7,039 bases of DNA from Betaproteobacteria bacterium (GTDB taxonomy: Bacteria; Pseudomonadota; Gammaproteobacteria; Burkholderiales; Sulfuriferulaceae). This document shows, piece after piece, positions 1 to 5,502 of the stretch; within the stretch, counting starts at the first letter, position 1, and every line of letters begins with the position of its first letter. Position numbers and translations under genes: made by a program. The stretch covers positions 602-7,640 of the forward strand of contig DMQT01000162.1 of assembly GCA_003455595.1 (NCBI GenBank), given 5' to 3'. Under the pieces are notes generated by a model, which saw only the letters and a program-made list of their open reading frames with translations, searched no databases and was not told the DNA's origin.

Positions 1-135
1 ATCTGTGCGCAAGTGGTGGAATTCGGCCCGATGAACGCCAGTATTCACAAGCTGAATGAAAACGTGCCGGTCGCGGCTCTGGCGCCGCTCAGCGCCATTT
101 ATGAAAAAACCCTGGAAAGACTGCTGACCCGATGA
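1..135 (+). CDS. dapE: Succinyl-diaminopimelate desuccinylase, C-terminal end (partial)
   Basis: The frame open from base 1 ends with TGA at 133-135 and encodes the last 44 residues of a protein whose start lies left of the window. The end resembles the DapE C-terminus as I remember it: a VVEFGPMNASIHKLNE stretch (E. coli has a near-identical VVELGPVNATIHKINE) followed by an amphipathic helix with YEKTLERLL. The His of the SIHK segment matches the metal-binding/active-site histidine near the end of M20-family peptidases. DapE hydrolyses N-succinyl-LL-diaminopimelate to LL-diaminopimelate and succinate in the cytoplasm, for lysine and peptidoglycan synthesis. Its stop overlaps the prmB start as ATGA, so the two are probably co-transcribed and translationally coupled. 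The family call is fairly secure despite the short fragment. Confidence 0.85.
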   Translation: MCAQVVEFGPMNASIHKLNENVPVAALAPLSAIYEKTLERLLTR

Positions 136-1046
136 GCCACGATTACTTTCACGATACCGACGCGCTCATCACCGTGCGTGACTGGTTACGCTTTGGCGTG
201 AGCCGCATGAATCAAGCCAAGCTGTTTTTTGGTCATGGCAGCACCAACGCATTTGATGAAGCTGCCTACCTGACCCTGCACACGTTGCACTTGCCCATCG
301 ACAGTCTGGAGCCGTTTCTCGACGCCTGCCTGACCGAAGTCGAACGCGAAGATTTGTTGCTGGTGTTTGAGAAACGCGTCAAGCAGCGCATGCCTGCGGC
401 GTATCTGACGCAGGAGGCATGGCTTGGTGAATTTCGTTTTTACGTCGATGAACGCGTCATTATCCCGCGCTCATTCATTGCTGAATTATTGCGCGAGCAA
501 TTAGCACCTTGGGTTGCAGAGGCCGAAGCCGTGCAAAGTGGGCTGGATCTGTGTACTGGCTCGGGTTGCCTGGCAATTCTCATGGCGCACGCTTTCCCGC
601 ATGCACTGATTGATGCGGTTGATATCTCTTCCGATGCGTTAGCGGTCGCCGAGCGCAACGTGACCGACTATGAACTACAAGACCGGGTGCGGTGTATCGA
701 ATCGGATTTGTTCGCCCATCTGGACGGACGACGCTATGACGTAATTGTGAGCAATCCACCCTATGTCAACGCTGACGGCATGGCGACCCTGCCCGCAGAG
801 TATTTACAGGAACCACACCTTGCGCTGGCCAGCGGCGAAGATGGCTTGGCGCACATTCGCACCATCTTACAACAGGCTCACAAGCACCTCCGTCCAGGTG
901 GCGTGCTGGTTGCGGAAATTGGCCACAATCGCGATGCATTGGTGGCGGCTTTCCCTGAACTCCCCTTCAGTTGGCTGGAAACCAGTGGCAGCGATGAGTT
1001 TGTTTTTATCCTCGCTGAGGAGGCACTGACTCAACACTTTGCGTAG
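132..1046 (+). CDS. prmB: Ribosomal protein L3 N5-glutamine methyltransferase PrmB
   Basis: This 304-residue cytoplasmic enzyme transfers a methyl group from S-adenosylmethionine to a glutamine side chain of ribosomal protein L3, supporting 50S assembly. It shows the HemK/PrmC/PrmB layout: a helical N-terminal substrate-recognition domain (about 1-100), a VIIPRS segment at 109-114, the SAM-binding motif LDLCTGSGCLAI at 138-149, an acidic VDIS at 163-166, and the catalytic NPPY at 208-211 that binds the glutamine amide. Length (about 300) and the N-terminal WLRFGVSRMN-type helix fit PrmB rather than the shorter PrmC, which methylates release factors. The ATG at 132 overlaps the dapE stop; only a poor purine stretch lies upstream, so coupling to dapE probably drives initiation. 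It ends 10 bases before a strong terminator stem. The assignment PrmB over PrmC is likely but rests on remembered family features. Confidence 0.93.
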   Translation: MSHDYFHDTDALITVRDWLRFGVSRMNQAKLFFGHGSTNAFDEAAYLTLHTLHLPIDSLEPFLDACLTEVEREDLLLVFEKRVKQRMPAAYLTQEAWLGEFRFYVDERVIIPRSFIAELLREQLAPWVAEAEAVQSGLDLCTGSGCLAILMAHAFPHALIDAVDISSDALAVAERNVTDYELQDRVRCIESDLFAHLDGRRYDVIVSNPPYVNADGMATLPAEYLQEPHLALASGEDGLAHIRTILQQAHKHLRPGGVLVAEIGHNRDALVAAFPELPFSWLETSGSDEFVFILAEEALTQHFA

Positions 1047-1056
1047 ACACAATTAA

Positions 1057-1086
1057 AAAAGGGCAGACAACGAGGTCTGCCCTTTT
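1057..1086. terminator. Bidirectional rho-independent terminator
   Basis: A perfect 12-bp inverted repeat (AAAAGGGCAGAC at 1057-1068 and GTCTGCCCTTTT at 1075-1086) encloses a 6-base loop. The GC-rich core is flanked by an A tract on the left and a T tract on the right (further T run at 1090-1094), so RNA from either strand ends in a stem followed by U residues. It sits between the convergent prmB and DUF302 genes, 10 bases after one stop and 15 bases from the other, and probably ends both transcripts. Confidence 0.93.
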
Positions 1087-1101
1087 CAGTTTTTGTGCTG
1101 C

Positions 1102-1629
1102 TTACAGGTCGCCTTTGGCACCCGCATTCATGATTTCAATCAGGCCGTTGCGTACCGTCGTGATTTTGTCGGTGAGCGCTTTGTTCATCTGCGCGGCTTT
1201 AGACAACTGATTAACGTTCATGTCCATCATGATCAACCAGGCCTGACCGGTTTTATCCTCGATCAGCGCGATTCTGCACGGCAGGAAGATCGCGAAATCC
1301 ATGTCCAGATTGACTAGCTCCTTAGCGGTAAGCGCATCGCAAAATTGAAAAATCGTCATGCGCCGTTCTTTGTTGCCTGTCATCGCTTCAACCTGCTTAG
1401 ACAGCGGCAGTTCGGCCACCAGCTTGATGTTGAGTGCATTGGCGCGCAGTTTCATGGAATCAACGGCGTCGTCCATAGAAACCCCCTTGGCCAAGGGGAT
1501 TTTATAAATATTGGGTAGAATTTTTTCGGTGGCTTTGGCAGCAGACGGGCTGGTAGCAGCGTAGCTCACACCCGACAGCAACGTCAGACCGAGCAGACAG
1601 GCATTTACAAGTTTCAGCAGGTTGTTCAT
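1102..1629 (-). CDS. DUF302 domain protein with signal peptide
   Basis: The protein is exported and of unknown function. A lysine-containing n-region and a hydrophobic stretch (NACLLGLTLLSG) end in SYA, so signal peptidase I would probably cut about 26 residues from the first possible Met and leave a mature periplasmic protein of about 150 residues. The mature part fits DUF302: a phase of alternating hydrophobics, an FCDALTAK segment and an FAIFLPCRIALIED segment, each with one cysteine (99 and 120 counted from the upstream Met), then QAWLIMMDMN. The two cysteines could form a disulfide. Two in-frame ATGs exist. The first, at 1635, directly abuts the GGAG at 1639-1636 with no spacer; the second, at 1629, lies 6 bases from it and is therefore chosen (175 residues rather than 177). 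It follows sspB by about 80 bases on the same strand and may be read from the pet-ssp transcript or from its own promoter. Confidence 0.85.
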   Translation of the reverse strand: MNNLLKLVNACLLGLTLLSGVSYAATSPSAAKATEKILPNIYKIPLAKGVSMDDAVDSMKLRANALNIKLVAELPLSKQVEAMTGNKERRMTIFQFCDALTAKELVNLDMDFAIFLPCRIALIEDKTGQAWLIMMDMNVNQLSKAAQMNKALTDKITTVRNGLIEIMNAGAKGDL

Positions 1630-1635
1630 TTTCAT

Positions 1636-1639
1636 CTCC
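1636..1639 (-). promoter_or_regulatory. Shine-Dalgarno site that decides the DUF302 start
   Basis: GGAG on the minus strand lies 6 bases before the ATG at 1629 but touches the ATG at 1635 directly, favouring the downstream start. Confidence 0.65.
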
Positions 1640-1652
1640 AGTTTCGGTCACA

Positions 1653-1667
1653 ATAAAGTAACTTTAT
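1653..1667. promoter_or_regulatory. 15-base palindrome upstream of the DUF302 gene, possible operator
   Basis: ATAAAGT-A-ACTTTAT is a perfect inverted repeat with a single central base, 23 bases upstream of the preferred DUF302 start. It lies in an AT-rich 80-base gap that otherwise separates sspB from the DUF302 gene. The position suits an operator, or an overlap with a TATAAA-like -10 element on the minus strand, but I find no well-spaced -35 partner. A repeat of this size can occur by chance in a window this long, so the regulatory role is only a suggestion. Confidence 0.3.
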
Positions 1668-1716
1668 ACAGACTAATTTGTTGCGATATAAGCTGTAAAT
1701 ATCTACCAGCAGTACC

Positions 1717-2109
1717 TTATTTGACGATCTGAAGGCGTGGTTTGGCCGGTTTGGGGGGCTCTGGCGGGGTAGGTTCCGATTCCGGGTTTGGACTTGTATC
1801 CTCCGGTGGGAATCCCATTCCTTCTCCATTTTCCTTGGCAAATATACCTAACACCGCTGAAATCGGAATGTGCAATTCGCGCGAGACGCCACCAAAACGC
1901 GCAGAAAACTGTACCCAGTCGTTATCCATGATCAGGTTACGGGTTGCACCCGCCGACAGATTGAGTACGATCTGGCCGTCTTTGACAAACTCCATCGGCA
2001 CCCGCGTCTGCGCGTTTACCTTAACCGATAGATACGGTGTGAAACCGCTGTCTACGCACCACTCGTAAATGGCGCGTAGCAGGTAGGGTTTGGTGGACAG
2101 CGTGGACAT
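1717..2109 (-). CDS. sspB: ClpXP protease specificity-enhancing factor SspB
   Basis: SspB binds ssrA-tagged products of stalled ribosomes in the cytoplasm and delivers them to the ClpXP protease. The 130-residue protein has the expected two parts. The folded substrate-binding core (about 1-100) carries KPYLLRAIYEW, VPMEFVKDGQIVLNLS and FSARFGGVSRELHIPISAVL, each closely matching E. coli SspB as I recall it. Then come a disordered Pro/Glu-rich linker (about 101-124) and the C-terminal ClpX-docking peptide RLQIVK, equivalent to LRVVK in E. coli. The linker is shorter than in E. coli (165 residues in total). The frame is open well upstream, to 2241, but that part lies inside sspA and encodes nothing like SspB. 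The ATG at 2109 shares its A with the sspA stop (TAATG) and places the conserved KPYLLRA near the N-terminus. No good ribosome binding site precedes it, so translational coupling to sspA is likely. Confidence 0.95.
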   Translation of the reverse strand: MSTLSTKPYLLRAIYEWCVDSGFTPYLSVKVNAQTRVPMEFVKDGQIVLNLSAGATRNLIMDNDWVQFSARFGGVSRELHIPISAVLGIFAKENGEGMGFPPEDTSPNPESEPTPPEPPKPAKPRLQIVK

Positions 2110-2708
2110 TATTTGCGCATGGCTTTTTCGTTGGGTGTCAGTGCCTCGATAAAGGCCGGCCGACTGAAAATACGCTCGGCATATTTGAGCAGGTTGGCTG
2201 CCTGACGCGGCAACTGGATATCGTAATGATCCAAACGCCATAACAAGGGTGCAATGGCCACATCCAGCATCGAAAAATCATCATGCAGCATGTATTTCTG
2301 CTTGGCAAAAATCGGTGCAATCTGGGTAAGGCTGTCACGCACCAAGCCGCGTGCTTTTTCTGCCGCTTTCTGACTGCCATGCTCGATTGCATGCACATGA
2401 CTGAACAGGTCTTGCTCGAAATTAAACAGGAACAGACGTGCCCGCGCGCGCATTACAGGGTCAGCCGGCATCAGTTGCGGATGCGGAAAACGCTCGTCAA
2501 TATATTCGTTGATGATATTGGCTTCGTACAGAATCAGATCGCGCTCGACCAGGACGGGTACCCGGTTGTAGGGATTCATCAGGGCGAGGTCTTCCGGCTT
2601 GTTGTGCAGGTCGACATCGATAATTTCAAAATCCATGCCTTTTTCAAACAGGACAATACGACAGCGCTGGCTGTATGGGCAGGTGTTGCCCGAATACAAA
2701 GTCATCAT
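2109..2708 (-). CDS. sspA: Stringent starvation protein A (RNA polymerase-associated, GST fold)
   Basis: SspA is a glutathione-transferase-fold protein that binds the sigma70 RNA polymerase holoenzyme and alters transcription in stationary phase and acid or nutrient stress; in several pathogens it controls virulence genes. The 199-residue protein has a thioredoxin-like N-terminal domain (about 1-75) with LYSGNTCPYSQRCR, the cis-proline segment RVPVLVERD (49-57) and YEANIINEYIDERFPHP, then an all-helical C-terminal domain with APLLWRLDHY. The PHP at 75-77 and the LMP after it form the surface pocket known to be needed for SspA function. Unlike E. coli SspA it keeps a CPYS motif (C10, with C16 nearby), a common trait of betaproteobacterial members to my knowledge. 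Two tandem ATGs occur; the first (2708) has AAGG 9 bases upstream. It lies 77 bases after petC and overlaps sspB by one base, the classic sspA-sspB pair. Confidence 0.95.
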   Translation of the reverse strand: MMTLYSGNTCPYSQRCRIVLFEKGMDFEIIDVDLHNKPEDLALMNPYNRVPVLVERDLILYEANIINEYIDERFPHPQLMPADPVMRARARLFLFNFEQDLFSHVHAIEHGSQKAAEKARGLVRDSLTQIAPIFAKQKYMLHDDFSMLDVAIAPLLWRLDHYDIQLPRQAANLLKYAERIFSRPAFIEALTPNEKAMRK

Positions 2709-2731
2709 GATGCTTTACCTTAAAATGACAT

Positions 2732-2753
2732 GGCCGACGGTTACCCGCCGGCC
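2732..2753 (-). other. Stem-loop with GUAA tetraloop between petC and sspA
   Basis: In the minus-strand RNA GGCCGGCGG pairs with CCGUCGGCC (9 pairs, one G-U) around a 4-base GUAA loop, a GNRA-type tetraloop that stabilises hairpins. It fills much of the 77-base gap between the petC stop and the sspA start and ends 23 bases before the sspA ATG. The nearest U run (UUUU) begins 6 bases after the stem, so it is a poor terminator; an attenuator, RNA-processing site or 3' stabiliser for the pet mRNA is possible. The structure is seen; its role is inferred. Confidence 0.55.
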
Positions 2754-2786
2754 GTGCTGTACAACGATTAACAGTGGCGTCGTGCT

Positions 2787-3509
2787 TTAGTGGATGTCTT
2801 TCCAGAACTCTTTCTTCAGGTAGTACGCCAGTATGAAGAACACGCCAAGGAACAGCAACACAACGATGCCCAGCTCAAGACGCGTGGTTTTGGCAGGCTC
2901 CGACATCCAGGTCAGGTAGTTCACCAGGTCGCCGACCATCGCATTGTACTCGGCAGGACTCATTTTACCCGGCTTGACCAGGGTGAATTCCGGCGCGCCA
3001 TGTTCAGCATGCTCACCTGCCGCAGGTTCTTTTAGATCCTGCACGCCTTGCAGACTCCATAGTACGTGCGGCATACCCACTTTTGCGAATACTGTGTTAT
3101 TCCAGCCGGTCGGGCGAGAATCATCACGATAAAAGCTGCGCAGGTAGGTATACAGCCAGTCCGGGGTGCGTGCACGCGCTTCGACAGACAAGTCGGGAGG
3201 TGCTGCACCGAACCACAACTTGGCATCGTCCGGCGTCATGCTGATTGTCATGGTGTTGCCGACTTGATCCGATGCAAACATCAGATTGTTTTTAATCTGG
3301 TCTTTGCTCAGGCCGATATCTTCCATGCGCGAATAACGCATGGCAGCAGCGCTATGACACGACAGACAGTAGTTGGTGAATATCCGCGCGCCACGTTGCA
3401 GCGAGCCATAGTCATTCAGATTGATCGGTGCCGTATCGAGATGGATACCGCCTTCCGATGCAAACGCTGTCAGCGGCACAAACAGTAATGCAAGTAAAAA
3501 CTTCTTCAT
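2787..3509 (-). CDS. petC: Cytochrome c1, heme-bearing subunit of the bc1 complex
   Basis: Cytochrome c1 takes electrons from the Rieske cluster and passes them to soluble or membrane cytochrome c on the periplasmic side. The 240-residue precursor begins with a Sec signal peptide (MKKF, a hydrophobic core, AFA then cleavage at about residue 17). The covalent heme site CLSCH is at 48-52 (C48, C51, axial H52). The likely sixth ligand is M146 in GMPHVLWSLQG. A single C-terminal membrane helix (about 211-231) is followed by a basic cytoplasmic tail (KKEFWKD), which anchors the protein with its heme domain outside. A small Glu/His-rich insertion (about 161-170) precedes the MSPAEYNAMVGDLVNYLTWMSEP helix. 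Its ATG shares its A with the petB stop (TAATG), and AAGG lies about 11 bases upstream within petB. Confidence 0.96.
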   Translation of the reverse strand: MKKFLLALLFVPLTAFASEGGIHLDTAPINLNDYGSLQRGARIFTNYCLSCHSAAAMRYSRMEDIGLSKDQIKNNLMFASDQVGNTMTISMTPDDAKLWFGAAPPDLSVEARARTPDWLYTYLRSFYRDDSRPTGWNNTVFAKVGMPHVLWSLQGVQDLKEPAAGEHAEHGAPEFTLVKPGKMSPAEYNAMVGDLVNYLTWMSEPAKTTRLELGIVVLLFLGVFFILAYYLKKEFWKDIH

Positions 3510-4732
3510 TATCCAGTCACCCTTTCTGGTTCAGGTTTGGTCTTGTCCATTTTGGTATACCAAGGCATCAGCAGGAAGAATGCAAAGTAAATGATGCTCA
3601 GCACACGTGCAATGTTGGTTGTCACTGCAGTAGGCGCTTGCGTACCCAGATAACCCAATCCAATGAAACTGATGACGAACATTGCCAATATGGTCTTGTA
3701 CAAATTGCCACGGTAGCGAATGGACTTCACTTTGGAACGATCCAGCCAGGGCAGGAAGAACATGATAACCACGGCAGCACCCATTGCAACCACGCCGAGG
3801 AACTTGTCCGGCACAGCACGCAGAATCGCGTAGAACGGGGTGAAATACCATAATGGCACAATGTGCTCCGGGGTCTTCAAACCGTTGGCAGGGATGAAGT
3901 TATCCGGCTCAAGGAACCAGCCACCCAACTCGGGTGCGAAGAACAGAATCGCGGTAAACACCATCAGGAATACGATCACACCCATGATGTCCTTTACCGT
4001 GTAATACGGGTGGAAAGGAATGCCATCAAGCGGAATGTGCGTCACCGGATCCTTGTGTTTTTTGATTTCGATGCCATCCGGGTTGTTCGAGCCCACTTCG
4101 TGCAATGCAATGATGTGCGCAGCAACCAGACCCACCAACACCAGCGGCAAGGCAATCACGTGGAACGCGAAGAAACGGTTCAACGTTGCGTCGGACACCA
4201 CATAGTCACCCCGAATCCAGGTCGATAGTGCATCACCGACCACAGGAATCGCACCAAACAGCGAAATGATCACCTGCGCGCCCCAGTACGACATCTGACC
4301 CCATGGCAACAGGTAGCCCATGAAAGCTTCTGCCATCAAGGCGAGATACAGAAACATGCCAAAGATCCAGATCAGTTCGCGTGGTTTGCGGTAGGAACCG
4401 TACATCAGGCCACGGAACATATGCAGGTAAACCACCACGAAAAACATGGAAGCGCCGGTCGAGTGCATGTAACGAATCAGCCAACCCCACTCCACGTCGC
4501 GCATGATGTACTCAACAGACAGGAATGCCAGCGTGGCATCCGGCTTGTAGTTCATGGTCAGGAAGATGCCGGTGACAATTTGCAGCACCAGTACCAGTAA
4601 AGCCAGGGAGCCAAAAAAATACCAGAAGTTGAAATTCTTCGGTGCGTAATATTCCGACAGATGTGTTTTCCAGTTTGACGTCAGCGGAAAGCGATCGTCA
4701 ATCCAGCCAACGAGTTTTTGCATGGTACTCAT
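3509..4732 (-). CDS. petB: Cytochrome b subunit of the bc1 complex
   Basis: This integral membrane subunit carries the two b hemes and the Qo and Qi quinone sites of ubiquinol:cytochrome c reductase. The 407-residue protein has full length for a fused (non-split) cytochrome b with eight predicted membrane helices. Heme ligands are H90 and H104 in helix B (RYMHSTGA, VYLHMFRG) and H191 and H206 in helix D (FAFHVIAL, AAHIIALH). GSNNPDG follows helix D. The Qo-site motif reads PLWY (293-296) instead of the mitochondrial PEWY. The reading frame can be extended by one codon to a TTG at 4735, but the ATG at 4732 stands 8 bases after AAAGGAG and is clearly the better start. That site lies inside the last petA codons and the genes are 3 bases apart, so petA, petB and petC should be made together. 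A further in-frame ATG (4723) also exists. Confidence 0.97.
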   Translation of the reverse strand: MSTMQKLVGWIDDRFPLTSNWKTHLSEYYAPKNFNFWYFFGSLALLVLVLQIVTGIFLTMNYKPDATLAFLSVEYIMRDVEWGWLIRYMHSTGASMFFVVVYLHMFRGLMYGSYRKPRELIWIFGMFLYLALMAEAFMGYLLPWGQMSYWGAQVIISLFGAIPVVGDALSTWIRGDYVVSDATLNRFFAFHVIALPLVLVGLVAAHIIALHEVGSNNPDGIEIKKHKDPVTHIPLDGIPFHPYYTVKDIMGVIVFLMVFTAILFFAPELGGWFLEPDNFIPANGLKTPEHIVPLWYFTPFYAILRAVPDKFLGVVAMGAAVVIMFFLPWLDRSKVKSIRYRGNLYKTILAMFVISFIGLGYLGTQAPTAVTTNIARVLSIIYFAFFLLMPWYTKMDKTKPEPERVTG

Positions 4733-4735
4733 CAA

Positions 4736-5329
4736 TTAAGCTCCTTTGGGGCCTTCGCCAACCAGAATGCGGGTGTCGGACATGTAGTGGTGAGGGGGGA
4801 TAACCATGTTCAGAGGTGCCGGGACGTCCTTGTAAACACGCGCAGACAGGTCATATTTGGAACCGTGACATGGGCAGAACCAGCCGCCATCCCATTTTGG
4901 CCCCAAATCCGCAGGTGCCAATTCGGGGCGATATGTAGGCGAGCAACCAAGGTGAGTACAGATGCCGACAACCACCAGGTATTCCGGCTTGACCGAACGC
5001 GTCTCATTTTTAGCATACAGAGGCTGTTGATCCTCCAGTGATTTCGGATCGACCAGACGGCTGTCATTACCTGGTAATGAGGCCAGCATGGCTTTCGTAC
5101 GGTTCACTACCCATACCGGCTTGCCTTGCCAGGCTACGGCGAGCAGCATGCCGGGTTCGATTTTGCTGATATCGACTTCGACTGGCGCACCAGCTGCCTT
5201 GGCACGCTGACTAGGCATCATGCTCATGACAAAAGGCGCCAGCACTGCGACGCCCGCTACCCCTCCTACGGCTGTTGTGGCGGCGATGAGAAAGCGCCGT
5301 TTGCCATTATCCACTTGCTGTTCACTCAT
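4736..5329 (-). CDS. petA: Rieske iron-sulfur subunit of the bc1 complex
   Basis: The Rieske protein oxidises ubiquinol at the Qo site with its high-potential [2Fe-2S] cluster and swings to hand the electron to cytochrome c1. The 197-residue protein begins with a twin-arginine motif (KRRFL at 10-14) and an uncleaved hydrophobic helix (about 14-38), so it should be exported folded by Tat and stay anchored. A short hinge rich in Ala/Gly (QRAKAAGA, 41-48) precedes the head domain. Cluster box I is CTHLGC (C124, H126, C129) and box II CPCHGS (C152, C154, H155); C124, H126, C152 and H155 bind iron while C129 and C154 should form the stabilising disulfide. Y159 in SKYD is the tyrosine known to raise the cluster potential. 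The ATG at 5329 has AGGG 7 bases upstream. It is the first gene of the minus-strand operon. Confidence 0.97.
   Translation of the reverse strand: MSEQQVDNGKRRFLIAATTAVGGVAGVAVLAPFVMSMMPSQRAKAAGAPVEVDISKIEPGMLLAVAWQGKPVWVVNRTKAMLASLPGNDSRLVDPKSLEDQQPLYAKNETRSVKPEYLVVVGICTHLGCSPTYRPELAPADLGPKWDGGWFCPCHGSKYDLSARVYKDVPAPLNMVIPPHHYMSDTRILVGEGPKGA
4741..4747 (-). promoter_or_regulatory. Shine-Dalgarno site for petB inside the end of petA
   Basis: AAAGGAG on the minus strand, 8 bases before the ATG at 4732, overlaps the last codons of petA. It fixes the petB start at ATG rather than at the TTG one codon upstream, which leaves only 5 bases of spacing. Confidence 0.8.
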
Positions 5330-5371
5330 ACATTTTCCCTGTCTAGGTAAAGCAAACTTACAAAAACTGCT

Positions 5372-5377
5372 ATTTTA
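5372..5377 (-). promoter_or_regulatory. Possible -10 element of the petABC operon promoter
   Basis: TAAAAT on the minus strand (5 of 6 matches to TATAAT) lies about 43 bases upstream of the petA ATG. The region 16-18 bases further upstream reads TTTATGTTT and gives only a weak -35. It is the best sigma70-like candidate in the divergent intergenic region, which must hold the operon promoter. Confidence 0.3.
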
Positions 5378-5465
5378 CCCAAAACTCGCTTGAAACATAA
5401 AGCCCCCATTACCATTTAGATGTGAATTTTGTTTGAACACGAGGGTGCAGGGAGCCTCGGTTCTG

Positions 5466-5471
5466 TATAAT
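5466..5471 (+). promoter_or_regulatory. Possible -10 element of the serine protease gene
   Basis: A perfect TATAAT lies 31 bases upstream of the protease ATG at 5503. No TTGACA-like hexamer sits at the right distance: GGGTGC occupies the 17-base-spacer position, and TTGAAC at 5433 is too far. The promoter may therefore need an activator, or use the overlapping TATATA at 5478-5483. A T-rich leader (5484-5490) and a weak TGGA ribosome binding site (5492-5495) follow. Confidence 0.4.
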
Positions 5472-5502
5472 TTTCCGTATATATTTTTTTCTGGACCTTT
5501 TC

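Larger units (their letters stand above)
5330..5502. other. Divergent intergenic region between petA and the protease gene
   Basis: This 173-base AT-rich gap is the largest in the window and has no credible reading frame. It must hold the promoters of both the bc1 operon (leftward) and the protease gene (rightward); the two -10 candidates are 88 bases apart. I see no clear operator palindrome or known regulator box in it. Confidence 0.7.

Noticed and set aside
1640..1716. Terminator directly after sspB
   Set aside because: Only 4-5 bp imperfect pairings are present in the AT-rich gap, with no GC stem plus U run.
2110..2241. N-terminal extension of SspB by 44 residues in the same frame
   Set aside because: It lies wholly inside sspA in another frame, has no family resemblance, and the TAATG-coupled ATG at 2109 gives a standard SspB N-terminus.
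2283..2723. Plus-strand 146-codon open frame
   Set aside because: It is antisense to sspA, which is strongly recognised, and its protein resembles nothing I know.
3428..4228. Plus-strand open frames of 141 and 121 codons antisense to petB/petC
   Set aside because: Their composition (rich in His, Gln, Arg) is typical of the complement of membrane-protein codons; no ribosome binding site or family match.
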